Assembly: GCA_963830485.1 (NCBI GenBank) | Contig: CAWHNE010000015.1 | Location: 62,001 to 126,000 of the forward strand | Source: CAIWHR01 sp963830485 | GTDB taxonomy: Bacteria > Pseudomonadota > Gammaproteobacteria > Burkholderiales > Casimicrobiaceae | Direction of reading: 5' to 3' | Length of the DNA: 64,000 nucleotides | The notes under the pieces: model-generated | The model's input: only the letters and a program-made list of their open reading frames with translations | Databases searched by the model: none | What the model was told of the DNA's origin: nothing | Shown: one piece after another, positions 8,193 through 18,347 of the stretch | Layout of the letters: the number at the start of each line of letters is the position of its first letter | Position numbering within the stretch: the stretch's first letter is position 1 | Made by a program: the position numbers and the translations under genes

Positions 8193-9269
8193 ATGAGCAA
8201 GTTCGTTCCGCTCAAGGTCGCTCAAGTCGAGCGCGAGACGCGCGACGCGGTCGCGCTCACGTTCGACGTGCCGCCGGCGCTGGCGCCGCAATTCCGCTTC
8301 GACGCGGGCCAGCACCTGACGATCCGCGCGCAGGTTGGCGGACAGGACATCCGGCGTTCGTACTCGATCTGTTCGCCGGTGCAGGGCGGGGCGCTCCGGA
8401 TCGCGGTCAAGCGGAGCCCCGGCGGCGTGTTTTCGAACTGGGCCAACGAGACACTCGCGGCCGGCACCACGCTCGAGGTCATGCCGCCGCTCGGCCACTT
8501 CGGCGTGGCGCCTGACGCGACGCGCGCCGGAAACTACGTCGGTTTCGCTGCCGGCAGCGGGATCACACCGCTCGTGTCGATCATCGCGACCACACTCGCG
8601 GCAGAGCCGGCCTCCGAGTTCACGCTGTTCTATGGCAACCGCGCGTCGGGAACCGTCATGTTCCGCGAGACGCTGGCCGCGCTCAAGGACACCTACCTCG
8701 CGCGATTCAACCTCGTCCACGTGCTCTCGCGCGAGGCGCAGGACATCCCGCTCTTGCACGGGCGCATCGACCGCGAGAAGGCCGACGCGCTGCTTGCGCA
8801 CTGGGTCGACCTCGACCGCGTCGACGCGGTCTACCTCTGCGGCCCCGACGGAATGATGCGCGCGGTGGCCGAGGCACTCTCCGCGCGCGGGTATCCTGAC
8901 TCGAAGGTCCGGATCGAGCGCTTCGCTGCGAGCATTCCGAAGCACGAGCACAAGCCGGGCAAAGTGCCGGAGCCGGGCCACGCGGAGTGCGAGGTGACGG
9001 TGATCCTGGACGGCGCGACGCGGACGTTCACGCTGGAGAAGGGCAAGGAGAGCATCCTCGAAGCCGGACTCCAGGCCGGCATCGAGCTGCCGTACTCGTG
9101 CAAGGGCGGGGTGTGCTCGACCTGCCGCGCGAAGCTCGTGGCCGGCGAGGCGGACATGGACGTCAACTTCGCGCTCGAGGACTACGAGGTCGCGCGCGGT
9201 TTCGTGCTCACGTGCCAGAGCTATCCGGCATCCGACAAGGTCACCGTCGACTACGACCAGACGGGCTGA
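8193..9269 (+). CDS. paaE: 1,2-phenylacetyl-CoA epoxidase reductase subunit E
   Basis: PaaE passes electrons from NADPH through FAD and a plant-type [2Fe-2S] cluster to the PaaA di-iron site. The chosen ATG gives 358 residues starting MSKFVPLKVAQVERET; the frame is open upstream but only inside paaD. Residues about 1-110 are the FAD domain (IRRSYSICS), about 115-235 the NAD(P) domain (GFAAGSGITPLVSII, YLCGPDGMM), and about 270-358 the ferredoxin domain with PYSCKGGVCSTC and a distal LTCQ cysteine. All cluster ligands are intact. It completes the paaABCDE epoxidase set. Confidence 0.97.
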   Translation: MSKFVPLKVAQVERETRDAVALTFDVPPALAPQFRFDAGQHLTIRAQVGGQDIRRSYSICSPVQGGALRIAVKRSPGGVFSNWANETLAAGTTLEVMPPLGHFGVAPDATRAGNYVGFAAGSGITPLVSIIATTLAAEPASEFTLFYGNRASGTVMFRETLAALKDTYLARFNLVHVLSREAQDIPLLHGRIDREKADALLAHWVDLDRVDAVYLCGPDGMMRAVAEALSARGYPDSKVRIERFAASIPKHEHKPGKVPEPGHAECEVTVILDGATRTFTLEKGKESILEAGLQAGIELPYSCKGGVCSTCRAKLVAGEADMDVNFALEDYEVARGFVLTCQSYPASDKVTVDYDQTG

Positions 9270-9317
9270 TTCACTCTCGCGGTGGACATCGCGCGGTCGC
9301 GCGCGGAGGAGCGATCC

Positions 9318-9890
9318 ATGGAGCTCGAAACGCGCATGCTGGAGGAATGGAAGGCGAACAACGATCTGCTCAAGTTCTACGAGGATCTGAAGCAGAAGCG
9401 ATTCGCGCACTTCCTGACGATCCAAACGGCGTTCCTCGCGTTCTTCGCGCTGCTCGCCAAGGACGCGCTGGTCGCCGTTTCGATGGTGTCGTTGACGGCG
9501 CTGGTGCTGATCGCGATCCCGCCGCTGATCATCGCCTACTACTTCGTGCGGGTCGACACACGCAGCCGCGCCTTCGTCGACATCGCCAATACTCGTTTGC
9601 TCTTGATCGAGGATGAATGGCAATCGCGCTTTCCGGACAATCATTTCTCGACCTACCAGCAGATGTTCGCCGTGCTTTCCCGACACGACGCGGCGACGAT
9701 CGCGAAGTACGTCGGCGCGAGAAGGCTCGACCGCGACCCGTTCGCGTGGCTGGCGCAGTCGAGATCCGCGCATGCCAGCGAGCATGCGATCCTGCGGATG
9801 TTCTGGTGGCTCTGGATCGTCTTGGCGTCCGTGGCCGCACTCGTGCACCTCGGCTGGCATCTGGTCGGCGGGTTGCAGCTGACGAGCTAG
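9318..9890 (+). CDS. Hypothetical membrane protein in the paa operon
   Basis: I do not recognise a characterised family. The start at 9318 is preferred over an upstream in-frame codon because ggagga lies 7 bases before it. The 190-residue protein begins with a charged helix (EEWKANNDLLKFYEDLKQKRF), followed by two closely spaced hydrophobic segments (about residues 30-55 and 58-80) and a third near the C-terminus (about 158-182, rich in Trp). A soluble domain of about 75 residues lies between the second and third segments. It sits between paaE and paaN on the same strand and is probably co-transcribed. The topology would fit a small sensor or accessory of a transporter, but no function can be assigned. 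Confidence 0.7.
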   Translation: MELETRMLEEWKANNDLLKFYEDLKQKRFAHFLTIQTAFLAFFALLAKDALVAVSMVSLTALVLIAIPPLIIAYYFVRVDTRSRAFVDIANTRLLLIEDEWQSRFPDNHFSTYQQMFAVLSRHDAATIAKYVGARRLDRDPFAWLAQSRSAHASEHAILRMFWWLWIVLASVAALVHLGWHLVGGLQLTS

Positions 9891-9995
9891 TCGCATGCCG
9901 TCGCAGCGATCGTCGCCCCCGGAATTTCGCAATTGCGAACGGAGCCAGGCGGCCGTGCTAGAGTTTTGACCGTAGCCCGAGTCTGAGGAGTCTCC

Positions 9996-11660
9996 GTGTC
10001 ACATCCCTTTTTCGAACGCCACCGCGCCACGCTCGACCGTGCGCTCACCGCCATCGCCGAGCGCGGCTACTGGAGCCCGTATCCGGAGTCCGCGAGCCCG
10101 AAGGTGTATGGGGAGGGCGCCGCGGAGGCTGGCAAGGCGGCGTTCGACGCACTGTTGGGGAAGCCCTTCCCGCTCGAACAGCCGGGAACGATCGGCTCCG
10201 TTGGCAGCGAGACATCGCCCTACGGCATGTCGCTCGGCATAACGTATCCGAAGGCGGACCTCGCGGCGCTCTTCGCCGCGATCGCGAAGGCGCAAGTGGG
10301 CTGGCGCACCGGCGGCCCCGAAGCGTGGGTCGGTGTATGCCTGGAGATTCTCGCGCGCATCAACAAAGAGAGCTTCCTCTTCGCGAACGCCGTGATGCAC
10401 ACGACCGGCCAGGCGTTCATGATGGCGTTCCAGGCAGGCGGTCCGCACGCGCAGGATCGCGGACTCGAGGCCGTCGCGTACGCGTGGGACGAGATGCGCC
10501 GCGTGCCGGCGAAAGCGCTCTGGGAAAAGCCGCAGGGCAAGAACGAGCCGCTGCGGATGGAAAAGCGCTTCCGCGTCGTGCCGCGCGGGATCGGCCTCGT
10601 CGTCGGCTGCTGCACGTTTCCCACCTGGAATGGCTTCCCCGGCTTCTTCGCCGACCTCGCCACCGGCAACGCAGTCATCGTGAAACCGCACCCGGCAGCG
10701 ATACTGCCGCTCGCGCTCACCGTGAAGATCGCGCGCGAGGTGCTCACCGAGGCGGGCTTCGACCCCAACGTCGTGACGCTCGTCGCGCATGCGGCGGGCG
10801 ACGACGTCGCGCAGAAGCTCGCCCTCCAGCCGGACGTGAAGCTCATCGACTTCACCGGCAGCGCGGCCAACGGCAACTGGCTCGAGGCGAACGCGCGGCA
10901 GGCGCAGGTGTTCACCGAGAAATCGGGCATCAACCAGATCGTCGTCGACTCGACTGCCGACTGGAAGGGGCTCGTGCGCAACGTCGCGTTCTCGCTGTCG
11001 CTCTACACCGGGCAGATGTGCACGGCGCCGCAGAATCTCTACATTCCGAAGGACGGCATCGACACGTCCGACGGCCACCTCACGTTCGACCAGGTCGCCG
11101 CGGGGCTCGCCGAGGGCGTGCAGAAGCTCCTCGCCGATCCCGCGCGCGCGGTCGAGTTCCTGGGCGCGGTCGTCAACGACGGGGTCATGAAGCGGCTCGA
11201 GGCCGCCCGCGCGCTCGGGGCGATCGTGCTCGACACGCAGGCGCTCACCCATCCGCAGTTCCCTGCGGCGAAGATCCGCACGCCGCTGATCGTCAGGCTG
11301 AACGCTTCCGACTACGACAAGTACCTCGAGGAGTGGTTCGGGCCCGTCTCGTTCGCGATCGCGACGACGGACACGGCCGAGAGCCTCGCAATCGCGAAGG
11401 ACGCGATCGAGAAGAAGGGCGCGCTGACCCTTTCGGTGTATTCGACGCGTGAGGACGTGATCGACCGCGCCATTGCCGTCGCCGAAGAGGCGGGCGTCGC
11501 GCTGTCGATCAATCTGACGGGCGGCGTTTTCGTGAACCAGTCGGCGGCTTTCTCCGACTTTCACGGTACCGGCGCCAATCCAGCGGCCAACGCGGCGCTG
11601 ACCGACGCGGCGTACGTCGCCTCCCGCTTCCGTGTGGTCCAGCATCGGCGGCACGTGTAG
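9996..11660 (+). CDS. paaN: Phenylacetate pathway ring-opened semialdehyde dehydrogenase PaaN
   Basis: PaaN is the stand-alone aldehyde dehydrogenase that oxidises the ring-opened semialdehyde to 3-oxo-5,6-dehydrosuberyl-CoA. The GTG start is set by tgaggag five bases upstream. The 554 residues have the ALDH fold with catalytic C342 in LYTGQMCTAPQN and the general-base region FTEKSGINQ. The family-specific N-terminus (RGYWSPYPESASPKVYGE) and C-terminal end (GGVFVNQSAAFSDFHGTG) are present. There is no fused MaoC hydratase domain, so a separate oxepin-CoA hydrolase would be needed; none is recognisable in this window. Confidence 0.93.
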   Translation: MSHPFFERHRATLDRALTAIAERGYWSPYPESASPKVYGEGAAEAGKAAFDALLGKPFPLEQPGTIGSVGSETSPYGMSLGITYPKADLAALFAAIAKAQVGWRTGGPEAWVGVCLEILARINKESFLFANAVMHTTGQAFMMAFQAGGPHAQDRGLEAVAYAWDEMRRVPAKALWEKPQGKNEPLRMEKRFRVVPRGIGLVVGCCTFPTWNGFPGFFADLATGNAVIVKPHPAAILPLALTVKIAREVLTEAGFDPNVVTLVAHAAGDDVAQKLALQPDVKLIDFTGSAANGNWLEANARQAQVFTEKSGINQIVVDSTADWKGLVRNVAFSLSLYTGQMCTAPQNLYIPKDGIDTSDGHLTFDQVAAGLAEGVQKLLADPARAVEFLGAVVNDGVMKRLEAARALGAIVLDTQALTHPQFPAAKIRTPLIVRLNASDYDKYLEEWFGPVSFAIATTDTAESLAIAKDAIEKKGALTLSVYSTREDVIDRAIAVAEEAGVALSINLTGGVFVNQSAAFSDFHGTGANPAANAALTDAAYVASRFRVVQHRRHV

Positions 11661-11690
11661 ATCGCGTCGACCCGCCCTCCGCTTTCGGCC

Positions 11691-12482
11691 ATGGCCTACG
11701 AGCACATCCTGTTCGCGATCGACGGCGGCATCGCGCGGCTGACGTTGAACCGTCCGGATCGGCTCAACAGCTTCAACGACGCGATGCACGCCGAAGTGCG
11801 CGACGCGCTCGGCCGCGTCCGCGGTGATGCGTCGGCGCGCGTGCTGCTCCTGACCGGCGCGGGGCGAGGCTTCTGCGCGGGACAGGATCTCTCCGACCGC
11901 GCGGTCGCGGCGGGCGACGCGCCCGTCGATCTCGGCGCGTCGATCGAGCGAAACTACAAACCGCTCGTGCTGGGCCTGCGCGCGCTGCCGCTGCCGGTGA
12001 TCTGCGCGGTCAACGGCGTGGCGGCCGGCGCCGGCGCGAATCTCGCGTTCGCGTGCGACCTCGTGATCGCCGCGAAATCGGCGAGTTTCATCGAGGCGTT
12101 CTGCAAGCTCGGCCTGGTCCCGGACACCGGTGGCACGTACTTCCTGCCTCGTCTCGCGGGGACCGCGCGCGCAATGGGACTCGCGCTCCTGGGCGACAAG
12201 ATCAGCGCCGAGCAGGCGGCGGCGTGGGGCCTCATCTGGCAGTGCGTCGAAGACGCGGAGCTCGTGGCGGTCGCGGATCGGCTTGCGGCGCACTTCGCAC
12301 AGGCGCCGACGCGCGGACTGGCGCGCACGAAGCAGGCGCTCTACGCAAGCCCCTCGAACACGCTCGAGGCGCAGCTCGACGTCGAGCGCGACTTCATGCG
12401 CGAGCTCGGCACCTCCGACGATTACCGGGAGGGCGTCGCCGCGTTCATGGCCAAGCGCCCGCCGAAGTTCAGCGGTCGCTGA
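11691..12482 (+). CDS. paaG: Ring 1,2-epoxyphenylacetyl-CoA isomerase (oxepin-CoA forming)
   Basis: A crotonase-fold isomerase that turns the ring epoxide into oxepin-CoA and also moves double bonds during later beta-oxidation. The 263 residues include the oxyanion-hole block GRGFCAGQDLSDR, typical of PaaG, and CAVNGVAAGAGANLAFACDLVIAA. The acidic catalytic residue is D145 in LGLVPDTGGTYFLPR; the other crotonase acidic position is a non-acidic residue, as in PaaG rather than in hydratases. The C-terminus ends FMAKRPPKFSGR. It follows paaN by 30 bases and is followed by paaH. Confidence 0.95.
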   Translation: MAYEHILFAIDGGIARLTLNRPDRLNSFNDAMHAEVRDALGRVRGDASARVLLLTGAGRGFCAGQDLSDRAVAAGDAPVDLGASIERNYKPLVLGLRALPLPVICAVNGVAAGAGANLAFACDLVIAAKSASFIEAFCKLGLVPDTGGTYFLPRLAGTARAMGLALLGDKISAEQAAAWGLIWQCVEDAELVAVADRLAAHFAQAPTRGLARTKQALYASPSNTLEAQLDVERDFMRELGTSDDYREGVAAFMAKRPPKFSGR

Positions 12483-12496
12483 CGGGCCGCTCCGCG

Positions 12497-14044
12497 ATGG
12501 CCGCAGCGCTGCCCGCCGACACCACCGTCGCCGTGATCGGTGCCGGTGCGATGGGCGCCGGGATCGCGCAGGTTGCGGCGCTCGCCGGCCACAAGGTGCA
12601 GCTGCACGATGCGCGCTTCGGCGCCGCCGACGCGGCGAAGACGGGGATCGCCGACGCGCTAGCGAAGCTCGCGGCCAAGGGCCGGCTGGCGCCAGCCGCC
12701 GCGGACGCCGCGGTCGGCCGGATCACCAGCGTGGTCACGTTGCCCGACGCGTGCGTCGCGCAGCTGGTCGTCGAGGCGATCGTCGAGGACGCCGCAGCGA
12801 AGCGCGAGCTTTTTGCGCGCCTCGAAAACGTGGTCGCCCCCGAGTGCATCCTTGCGACGAACACGTCGTCGCTGTCGATCACCGAGCTCGCCGCAGGCCT
12901 CGCGCATCCCGGCCGCGTCGTCGGCATGCACTTCTTCAATCCCGCGCCGGTGATGCCGCTGGTCGAGGTCGTGAGCGGCCTCGCGACGGCGAACGACGTC
13001 GCCGAGACGGTGTTCGCGACCGCGGCAGCGTGGGGCAAGGCGCCGGTGCGCGCGGCCTCGACGCCGGGCTTCATCGTCAATCGCTGCGCGCGACCGTTCT
13101 ATGGCGAGGGACTGCGCCTGCTCGCCGAAGGCGCCGCCGACGCGGCGACGCTCGATGCCGTGCTGCGCGAGGCCGGCGGCTTCCGGATGGGTCCGTTCGA
13201 GCTCATGGACCTGATCGGGCTCGACATCAACTTCGCGGTGACGCGGAGCATCTGGGAGGCGTACTTCCACGATCCGCGCTACGCGCCGTCGATCCGGCAA
13301 CAGGAACTGGTCGCCGCGGGCTGGCTCGGCCGGAAGACCGGCCGCGGCTTCTACGACTACGCGGCGGGCGCCACGAAGCCGGCTCCGTCCACCGAGAAGG
13401 CGCAGGGAACGCCGGGACCTGTCACCGTGCACGGCGAGCTCGGCATCGCCTCGCCCCTCGCGGACCGGATGGCTGCCGCGGGCCTCGCAGTCGCGCGCGA
13501 GCGTGCCGACTCGCGGTTTCCCGCCGGTGCGATCCACGTGGCGGGCAAGGCCGGCGGCGCCTGGCTCGCCCTGACCGACGGCCGCACGGCGACCGCGCGC
13601 GTCGTCGCGACCGGCGTCCGCGACCTCGTGCTGTTCGATCTCGCCCACGATTTCGCGAAGGCGCAGCGGCTCGCCGTCGCGCGCGCCGACTGCTGCGGCG
13701 ACCAAGCGTATGCCGCGGCGGTGGGCGCGCTGGCGGCGGCGGGATTCGCGGTCAGCCGGCTCGATGACGTCGCCGGTCTCGCGGTGATGCGCGTCGTCGC
13801 GGCGCTGGCGAACGAGGCGGCCGACGCGGTCGTCCAGCGCGTCGCGGCGGCCGGCGCGATCGACCTCGCGATGAAGCAGGGCGTCAACTATCCGCACGGC
13901 CCGCTCGCATGGGGCGATGCGCTCGGCGCGGCCACGGTTCGCGACGTGATCGCCAACCTCGGCGCGCATTACGGCGAGGATCGTTACCGCGTCTCGCCGC
14001 TGGTCGCGCGCCGGGCGGCGACCGGAGGAACGCTCGGTGGGTGA
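12497..14044 (+). CDS. paaH: 3-hydroxyacyl-CoA dehydrogenase PaaH
   Basis: NAD-dependent oxidation of 3-hydroxyadipyl-CoA to 3-oxoadipyl-CoA. The ATG at 12497 gives 515 residues starting MAAALPADTTVAVIGAGAMGAG; the frame is open farther upstream only inside paaG. The NAD-binding GAGAMGAGIAQ is at about residues 15-25. The substrate/NAD block HFFNPAPVMPLVEVV, the VNRCARPFYGEGLRLL segment and a repeated C-terminal helical domain follow, as in long PaaH proteins. It overlaps the paaI start by 8 bases. Confidence 0.95.
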   Translation: MAAALPADTTVAVIGAGAMGAGIAQVAALAGHKVQLHDARFGAADAAKTGIADALAKLAAKGRLAPAAADAAVGRITSVVTLPDACVAQLVVEAIVEDAAAKRELFARLENVVAPECILATNTSSLSITELAAGLAHPGRVVGMHFFNPAPVMPLVEVVSGLATANDVAETVFATAAAWGKAPVRAASTPGFIVNRCARPFYGEGLRLLAEGAADAATLDAVLREAGGFRMGPFELMDLIGLDINFAVTRSIWEAYFHDPRYAPSIRQQELVAAGWLGRKTGRGFYDYAAGATKPAPSTEKAQGTPGPVTVHGELGIASPLADRMAAAGLAVARERADSRFPAGAIHVAGKAGGAWLALTDGRTATARVVATGVRDLVLFDLAHDFAKAQRLAVARADCCGDQAYAAAVGALAAAGFAVSRLDDVAGLAVMRVVAALANEAADAVVQRVAAAGAIDLAMKQGVNYPHGPLAWGDALGAATVRDVIANLGAHYGEDRYRVSPLVARRAATGGTLGG

Positions 14045-14501
14045 GCACCATCCGGCGCTGTCCGCGGCCGACGCGCAGGCGCTGGCCGAGCGCGTCGCGC
14101 AGGCGATGTGGTCGCGCGACGACGCGTCGCAGCGCCTGGGCATGCAGATCGTCGGCGTGGCGCCCGGTCGCGCCGAGCTGTCGATGGCGGTGCGCGCCGA
14201 CATGCTGAACGGCCACGCGATCTGCCACGGCGGTTTCATCTTCACGCTCTGCGACAGCGCGTTCGCGTATGCGTGCAACAGCTACAACCTTAACACCGTC
14301 GCGTCGGGCTGCGGCATAGACTTCCTCGCGCCGGCGCGCGAGGGCGACGTGCTGACGGCGGTCGCGCACGAGCGCAGCATGGCGGGCCGCACCGGTGTGT
14401 ACGACATCGAGGTGACGAACCAGCGCGGCGAGACGATCGCACTCTTTCGCGGCAAGAGCTATCGAATCAAGGGCCACGTCGTCGAAGGGGAGGGCACATG
14501 A
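14037..14501 (+). CDS. paaI: Acyl-CoA thioesterase PaaI
   Basis: A hotdog-fold thioesterase that rescues CoA from dead-end hydroxyphenylacetyl-CoA. The GTG start overlaps the end of paaH and has ggagga seven bases upstream. The 154 residues include the family active-site stretch LNGHAICHGGFIFTLCDSAFAYACNS and the following SGCGIDFLAPAREGDVL. The stop overlaps the next ATG (ATGA), so the gene is translationally coupled at both ends. Confidence 0.95.
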   Translation: MGEHHPALSAADAQALAERVAQAMWSRDDASQRLGMQIVGVAPGRAELSMAVRADMLNGHAICHGGFIFTLCDSAFAYACNSYNLNTVASGCGIDFLAPAREGDVLTAVAHERSMAGRTGVYDIEVTNQRGETIALFRGKSYRIKGHVVEGEGT

Positions 14502-15337
14502 ACCGGATCATGGCTGTGGCGCTCGCGATGGCGCTGCTCGCGCCATCGTCGGCGTTTCGGCACTGCGCAACGCACGTTCGTCGCTTCGGCGGGGAACGAC
14601 AGCAATCCGTGCAGCTGTCGCAGCCCTGCCGCTCGTTCGCGACCGCCATCGGCAAGACCGCCGATAGGGGGGAGGTGATCGTTCTCGATTCGGCGGGCTA
14701 CGGACCCTTCACGATCACGCAATCGGTGTCGGTCATCGCGCCCGCCGGCGTCTACGCGGGCGTCACGGTGACCTCGGGAGCGGGGATCACGATCGACGGC
14801 AGCGCCATCGCTGTGACGTTGCGCGGGCTGTCGGTCAACGGACAGGGGGGCACGACGGGCATCCTCTTTGCGCAGGGCGCCGCACTGACCGTCGAGGGCT
14901 GCGAGGTTGCCAACCTGAATCCGAGCGGCACAGGTATCGAGATATACGCGCTTGGCAGCCGGACCACGATCCAGGACGCCGTGATCCGAAATAATGGCGC
15001 GGGCGTGGAGGCCATTGGTAGTGACCAACGTGTCACGATCGCCCACAGCACGATCGCAGAGAATTACATCGGCGTGAACGCCATAGGAGGTCCGGTTGCG
15101 GTCACGGTCGCGCACTCGCTCGTGACCGGCAGCGTGCGCGCCCTGTCGGTATCCGGATCGCCAATCGGGGGGGCAAGTATATTGTCCGACGGCAACACGA
15201 TTACGCATTCCGACATCGTCTTCCACTTCATCGGCGGGGCAATGGAGTTCATCTACACCGCGGGCAACAACACGGTCGGATACTACAATATCCTTGTTCA
15301 GCCCGGCGGTACGCTGACGCCGTGCTGCGCGATCTGA
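14498..15337 (+). CDS. Secreted right-handed beta-helix protein (two compensating frame changes)
   Basis: A 279-residue frame starts on the paaI stop with a signal-peptide-like N-terminus (MNRIMAVALAMALLAP). Residues about 60-279 show the repeated TITIDGS..., TTIQDAVIRNNGAGVEAIGS, VTIAHSTIAENYIGVNAIGG pattern of parallel beta-helix (pectate-lyase-like) folds. Between 14555 and about 14615 the conserved sequence runs in the +1 frame (AQRTFVASAGNDSNPCS), then returns. An extra t in the ttt at 14555-14557 and a lost base near 14613 would restore one continuous protein. The role in a phenylacetate operon is unknown; a surface or periplasmic protein is likely. Confidence 0.75.
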   Translation: MNRIMAVALAMALLAPSSAFRHCATHVRRFGGERQQSVQLSQPCRSFATAIGKTADRGEVIVLDSAGYGPFTITQSVSVIAPAGVYAGVTVTSGAGITIDGSAIAVTLRGLSVNGQGGTTGILFAQGAALTVEGCEVANLNPSGTGIEIYALGSRTTIQDAVIRNNGAGVEAIGSDQRVTIAHSTIAENYIGVNAIGGPVAVTVAHSLVTGSVRALSVSGSPIGGASILSDGNTITHSDIVFHFIGGAMEFIYTAGNNTVGYYNILVQPGGTLTPCCAI

Positions 15338-15368
15338 ACTGCGCGGCACGTAGACAGGGAGAACGGCA

Positions 15369-16676
<1,308 letters not shown>

Positions 16677-16983
16677 GCCCGCGCGGCCGGAACGCCCCCC
16701 GGTGTTGCGTGTCGTCAGAGGTTGCCGGCCGGCGGATTGATCGTCCCGGCGCCGGTCAGGTACGCGCCGTCGTACGGAATCCTCCCTTCGGCGAGCCTGC
16801 GACATCCGCAGTTGCGACGATGATGCGCCGCCGTCGGTGGCATCGCAAGATTCGGCCGCCTGCGCCCGGGCTCGCGCGGCGGCTGTGTTTGGCGCGGACG
16901 GCCGTTGCGGTATGCTTCGCGTCCTGTCGTGTCAGGCGCCCGAAAAGTGGGGGCGTCGTGGCGCCGCGAACGAGGAGGATCTG
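16677..16983. other. Intergenic region with a putative promoter for the carbonic anhydrase
   Basis: This 307-base gap between paaK and the carbonic anhydrase holds no convincing gene. A possible sigma-70-like promoter is seen at 16889-16916: ttggcg, 16 bases, then tatgct, about 70 bases upstream of the ATG. A minus-strand frame ending at 16715 looks weakly protein-like near its C-terminus but has no conserved start and overlaps the carbonic anhydrase. Confidence 0.45.
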
Positions 16984-17748
16984 ATGAAACGAGCCGTCTC
17001 TGGGTGGGCTGCGCTGATCGCGGCCGCAGGCCTGTGGAGCGTTGCCGGGGCCGCCGTGGCCGCCGACACCATGTGGGCTTACACGGGCGCGAACGGCCCC
17101 GCGAAATGGGGCAAGCTCGGCAAGGAGAACGCGACCTGCGGCACGGGAACGCTGCAGTCGCCGATCGACATCCCGGACGCCAACGTGCGCAAGGGCGACA
17201 TTGCGCCACTCCTCTTCAACTACAAGCCGGTGCCGGTCCGCATCGTCGACACCGGGAACACGATCCAGGTGAACTACGCGCCGGGCAGCTTCCTCACGGT
17301 CGGCGGCAAGCGCTATGAGCTCACCGAGATCGACTTCCACAAGCCGAGCGAGGAGAAGATAAGCGGCAAGGGCCACGACATGTCCGCGCATCTCGTGCAC
17401 AAGGCCGACAACGGCAAGCTCGCCGTCGTGGCGTTGATGCTGGATCAGGGCAACGAGAACGAGGTGATCAAGACGCTCTGGAAGAACCTGCCCGCGAGCA
17501 AGGGCAAGGAAGTGGCCGTCGACTCGGCGCAGATCAACGCGCTCGCGCTCTTGCCGAAAAACAAGGATTACTACATGTACGAGGGCTCGCTCACGACGCC
17601 GCCGTGCACCGAAAACGTCACATGGTTCGTGCTGAAGACGCCGACGCAGATCTCGGGCGAGGCGATCTCCCGCTTCGGCCGGCTCTACACGGGGAACGTT
17701 CGCCCGGTGCAGCCCCGCAACGACCGCGACATCGTCGGCACCCGGTAG
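16984..17748 (+). CDS. Alpha-type carbonic anhydrase with an altered zinc site
   Basis: A secreted alpha-class carbonic anhydrase homologue (CO2/bicarbonate interconversion) of 254 residues. The ATG follows ggagg at 7 bases and begins a signal peptide cleaved near AVAADT. Family landmarks are CGTGTLQSPIDI, PSEE, GHDMSAHLVH and EGSLTTPPCTENVTWFVL. The usual first zinc histidine pair QFHFH reads EIDFH, so the first ligand is Asp (codon gac instead of cac). The usual Glu two residues before the third ligand is Ser (MSAHLVH). The other two His are present. Zinc binding may therefore be weaker or the protein may have another role. It stands alone after paaK and converges on the next gene. Confidence 0.88.
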   Translation: MKRAVSGWAALIAAAGLWSVAGAAVAADTMWAYTGANGPAKWGKLGKENATCGTGTLQSPIDIPDANVRKGDIAPLLFNYKPVPVRIVDTGNTIQVNYAPGSFLTVGGKRYELTEIDFHKPSEEKISGKGHDMSAHLVHKADNGKLAVVALMLDQGNENEVIKTLWKNLPASKGKEVAVDSAQINALALLPKNKDYYMYEGSLTTPPCTENVTWFVLKTPTQISGEAISRFGRLYTGNVRPVQPRNDRDIVGTR

Positions 17749-17758
17749 GGAACGGTCG

Positions 17759-18292
17759 TCAGAGGTCCGCTGCTCTGACCGCGTGGTCGAACCGCTCCGG
17801 GAAGGCCCGCACCGCCACGGCGACGGCGCCGTACTTGATCAGCTTGCCGCCGAGGATGGCGAGCAGGATCTGCCCTTCCGGCTGCTGGCCCAGCGCGAGA
17901 AAGATCAGCGCAGGCGTCTGCGGCAGCGGCAGCGCGGCGACGACGAAGAGCGCCGGCACCCCCCAGCGGGCGACCCAGCCGGTCACGCGCAGCCACGAGG
18001 GCGACTCACGCATTTCCGGAAGCATCGCGTAGATCTGGTCCCAGCCCCAGTACTGGAAGATCGCAACGAGCAGCGTCGCTCCGAGCGCGCTGCCGAGCGC
18101 GGCCAGCAGCACGATCGCCTTCCAGCGCCTGCGCGCAACGAGCACCGCTGGGACGATTACCGCAGTGACCGGCACGGACATCGTCGCCGTGCAGAGAAAC
18201 GCCAGCGCGCCCGCAAGCACCGGCGTCAGGGGGCCGCGGCCGTGGCGGAGCACCGCGCGCTCGATTCGCCCTGCAATCAGGTAGCGGAGCAT
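17759..18292 (-). CDS. DedA/VTT-like inner-membrane protein
   Basis: The start at 18292 gives 177 residues (MLRYLIAGRIERAVLRHG...). About four hydrophobic segments are visible (GALAFLCTATMSVPVTAVIVPAVLVA, AIVLLAALGSALGATLLVAIF, VPALFVVAALPLPQTPALIFLALG and GQILLAILGGKLIKYGAVAVAV). The central GSALGA-x-LG-like segment and the PLPQTPALIFLALG...GGKLIKYG pattern resemble the VTT / DedA family of phospholipid or ion transporters. Upstream extension of the frame is not supported by a ribosome site. It converges on the carbonic anhydrase with a 10-base gap. The specific substrate is unknown. Confidence 0.65.
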   Translation of the reverse strand: MLRYLIAGRIERAVLRHGRGPLTPVLAGALAFLCTATMSVPVTAVIVPAVLVARRRWKAIVLLAALGSALGATLLVAIFQYWGWDQIYAMLPEMRESPSWLRVTGWVARWGVPALFVVAALPLPQTPALIFLALGQQPEGQILLAILGGKLIKYGAVAVAVRAFPERFDHAVRAADL

Positions 18293-18347
18293 CGGCTTCG
18301 GACGGTGGTGGGCGCATCCAGTATAGGCATGCGGCGCGTCTGCACCG

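Noticed and set aside
9999..12293. A 764-residue open frame on the minus strand opposite paaN and paaG.
   Set aside because: It is a shadow frame caused by high GC codon bias; the plus strand has complete, well-conserved enzymes and the minus frame is Arg-rich with no recognisable domain.
16715..17209. A minus-strand frame whose end (IPYDGAYLTGAGTINPPAGNL) looks protein-like.
   Set aside because: No start or ribosome site; most of it overlaps the carbonic anhydrase; no family recognised.
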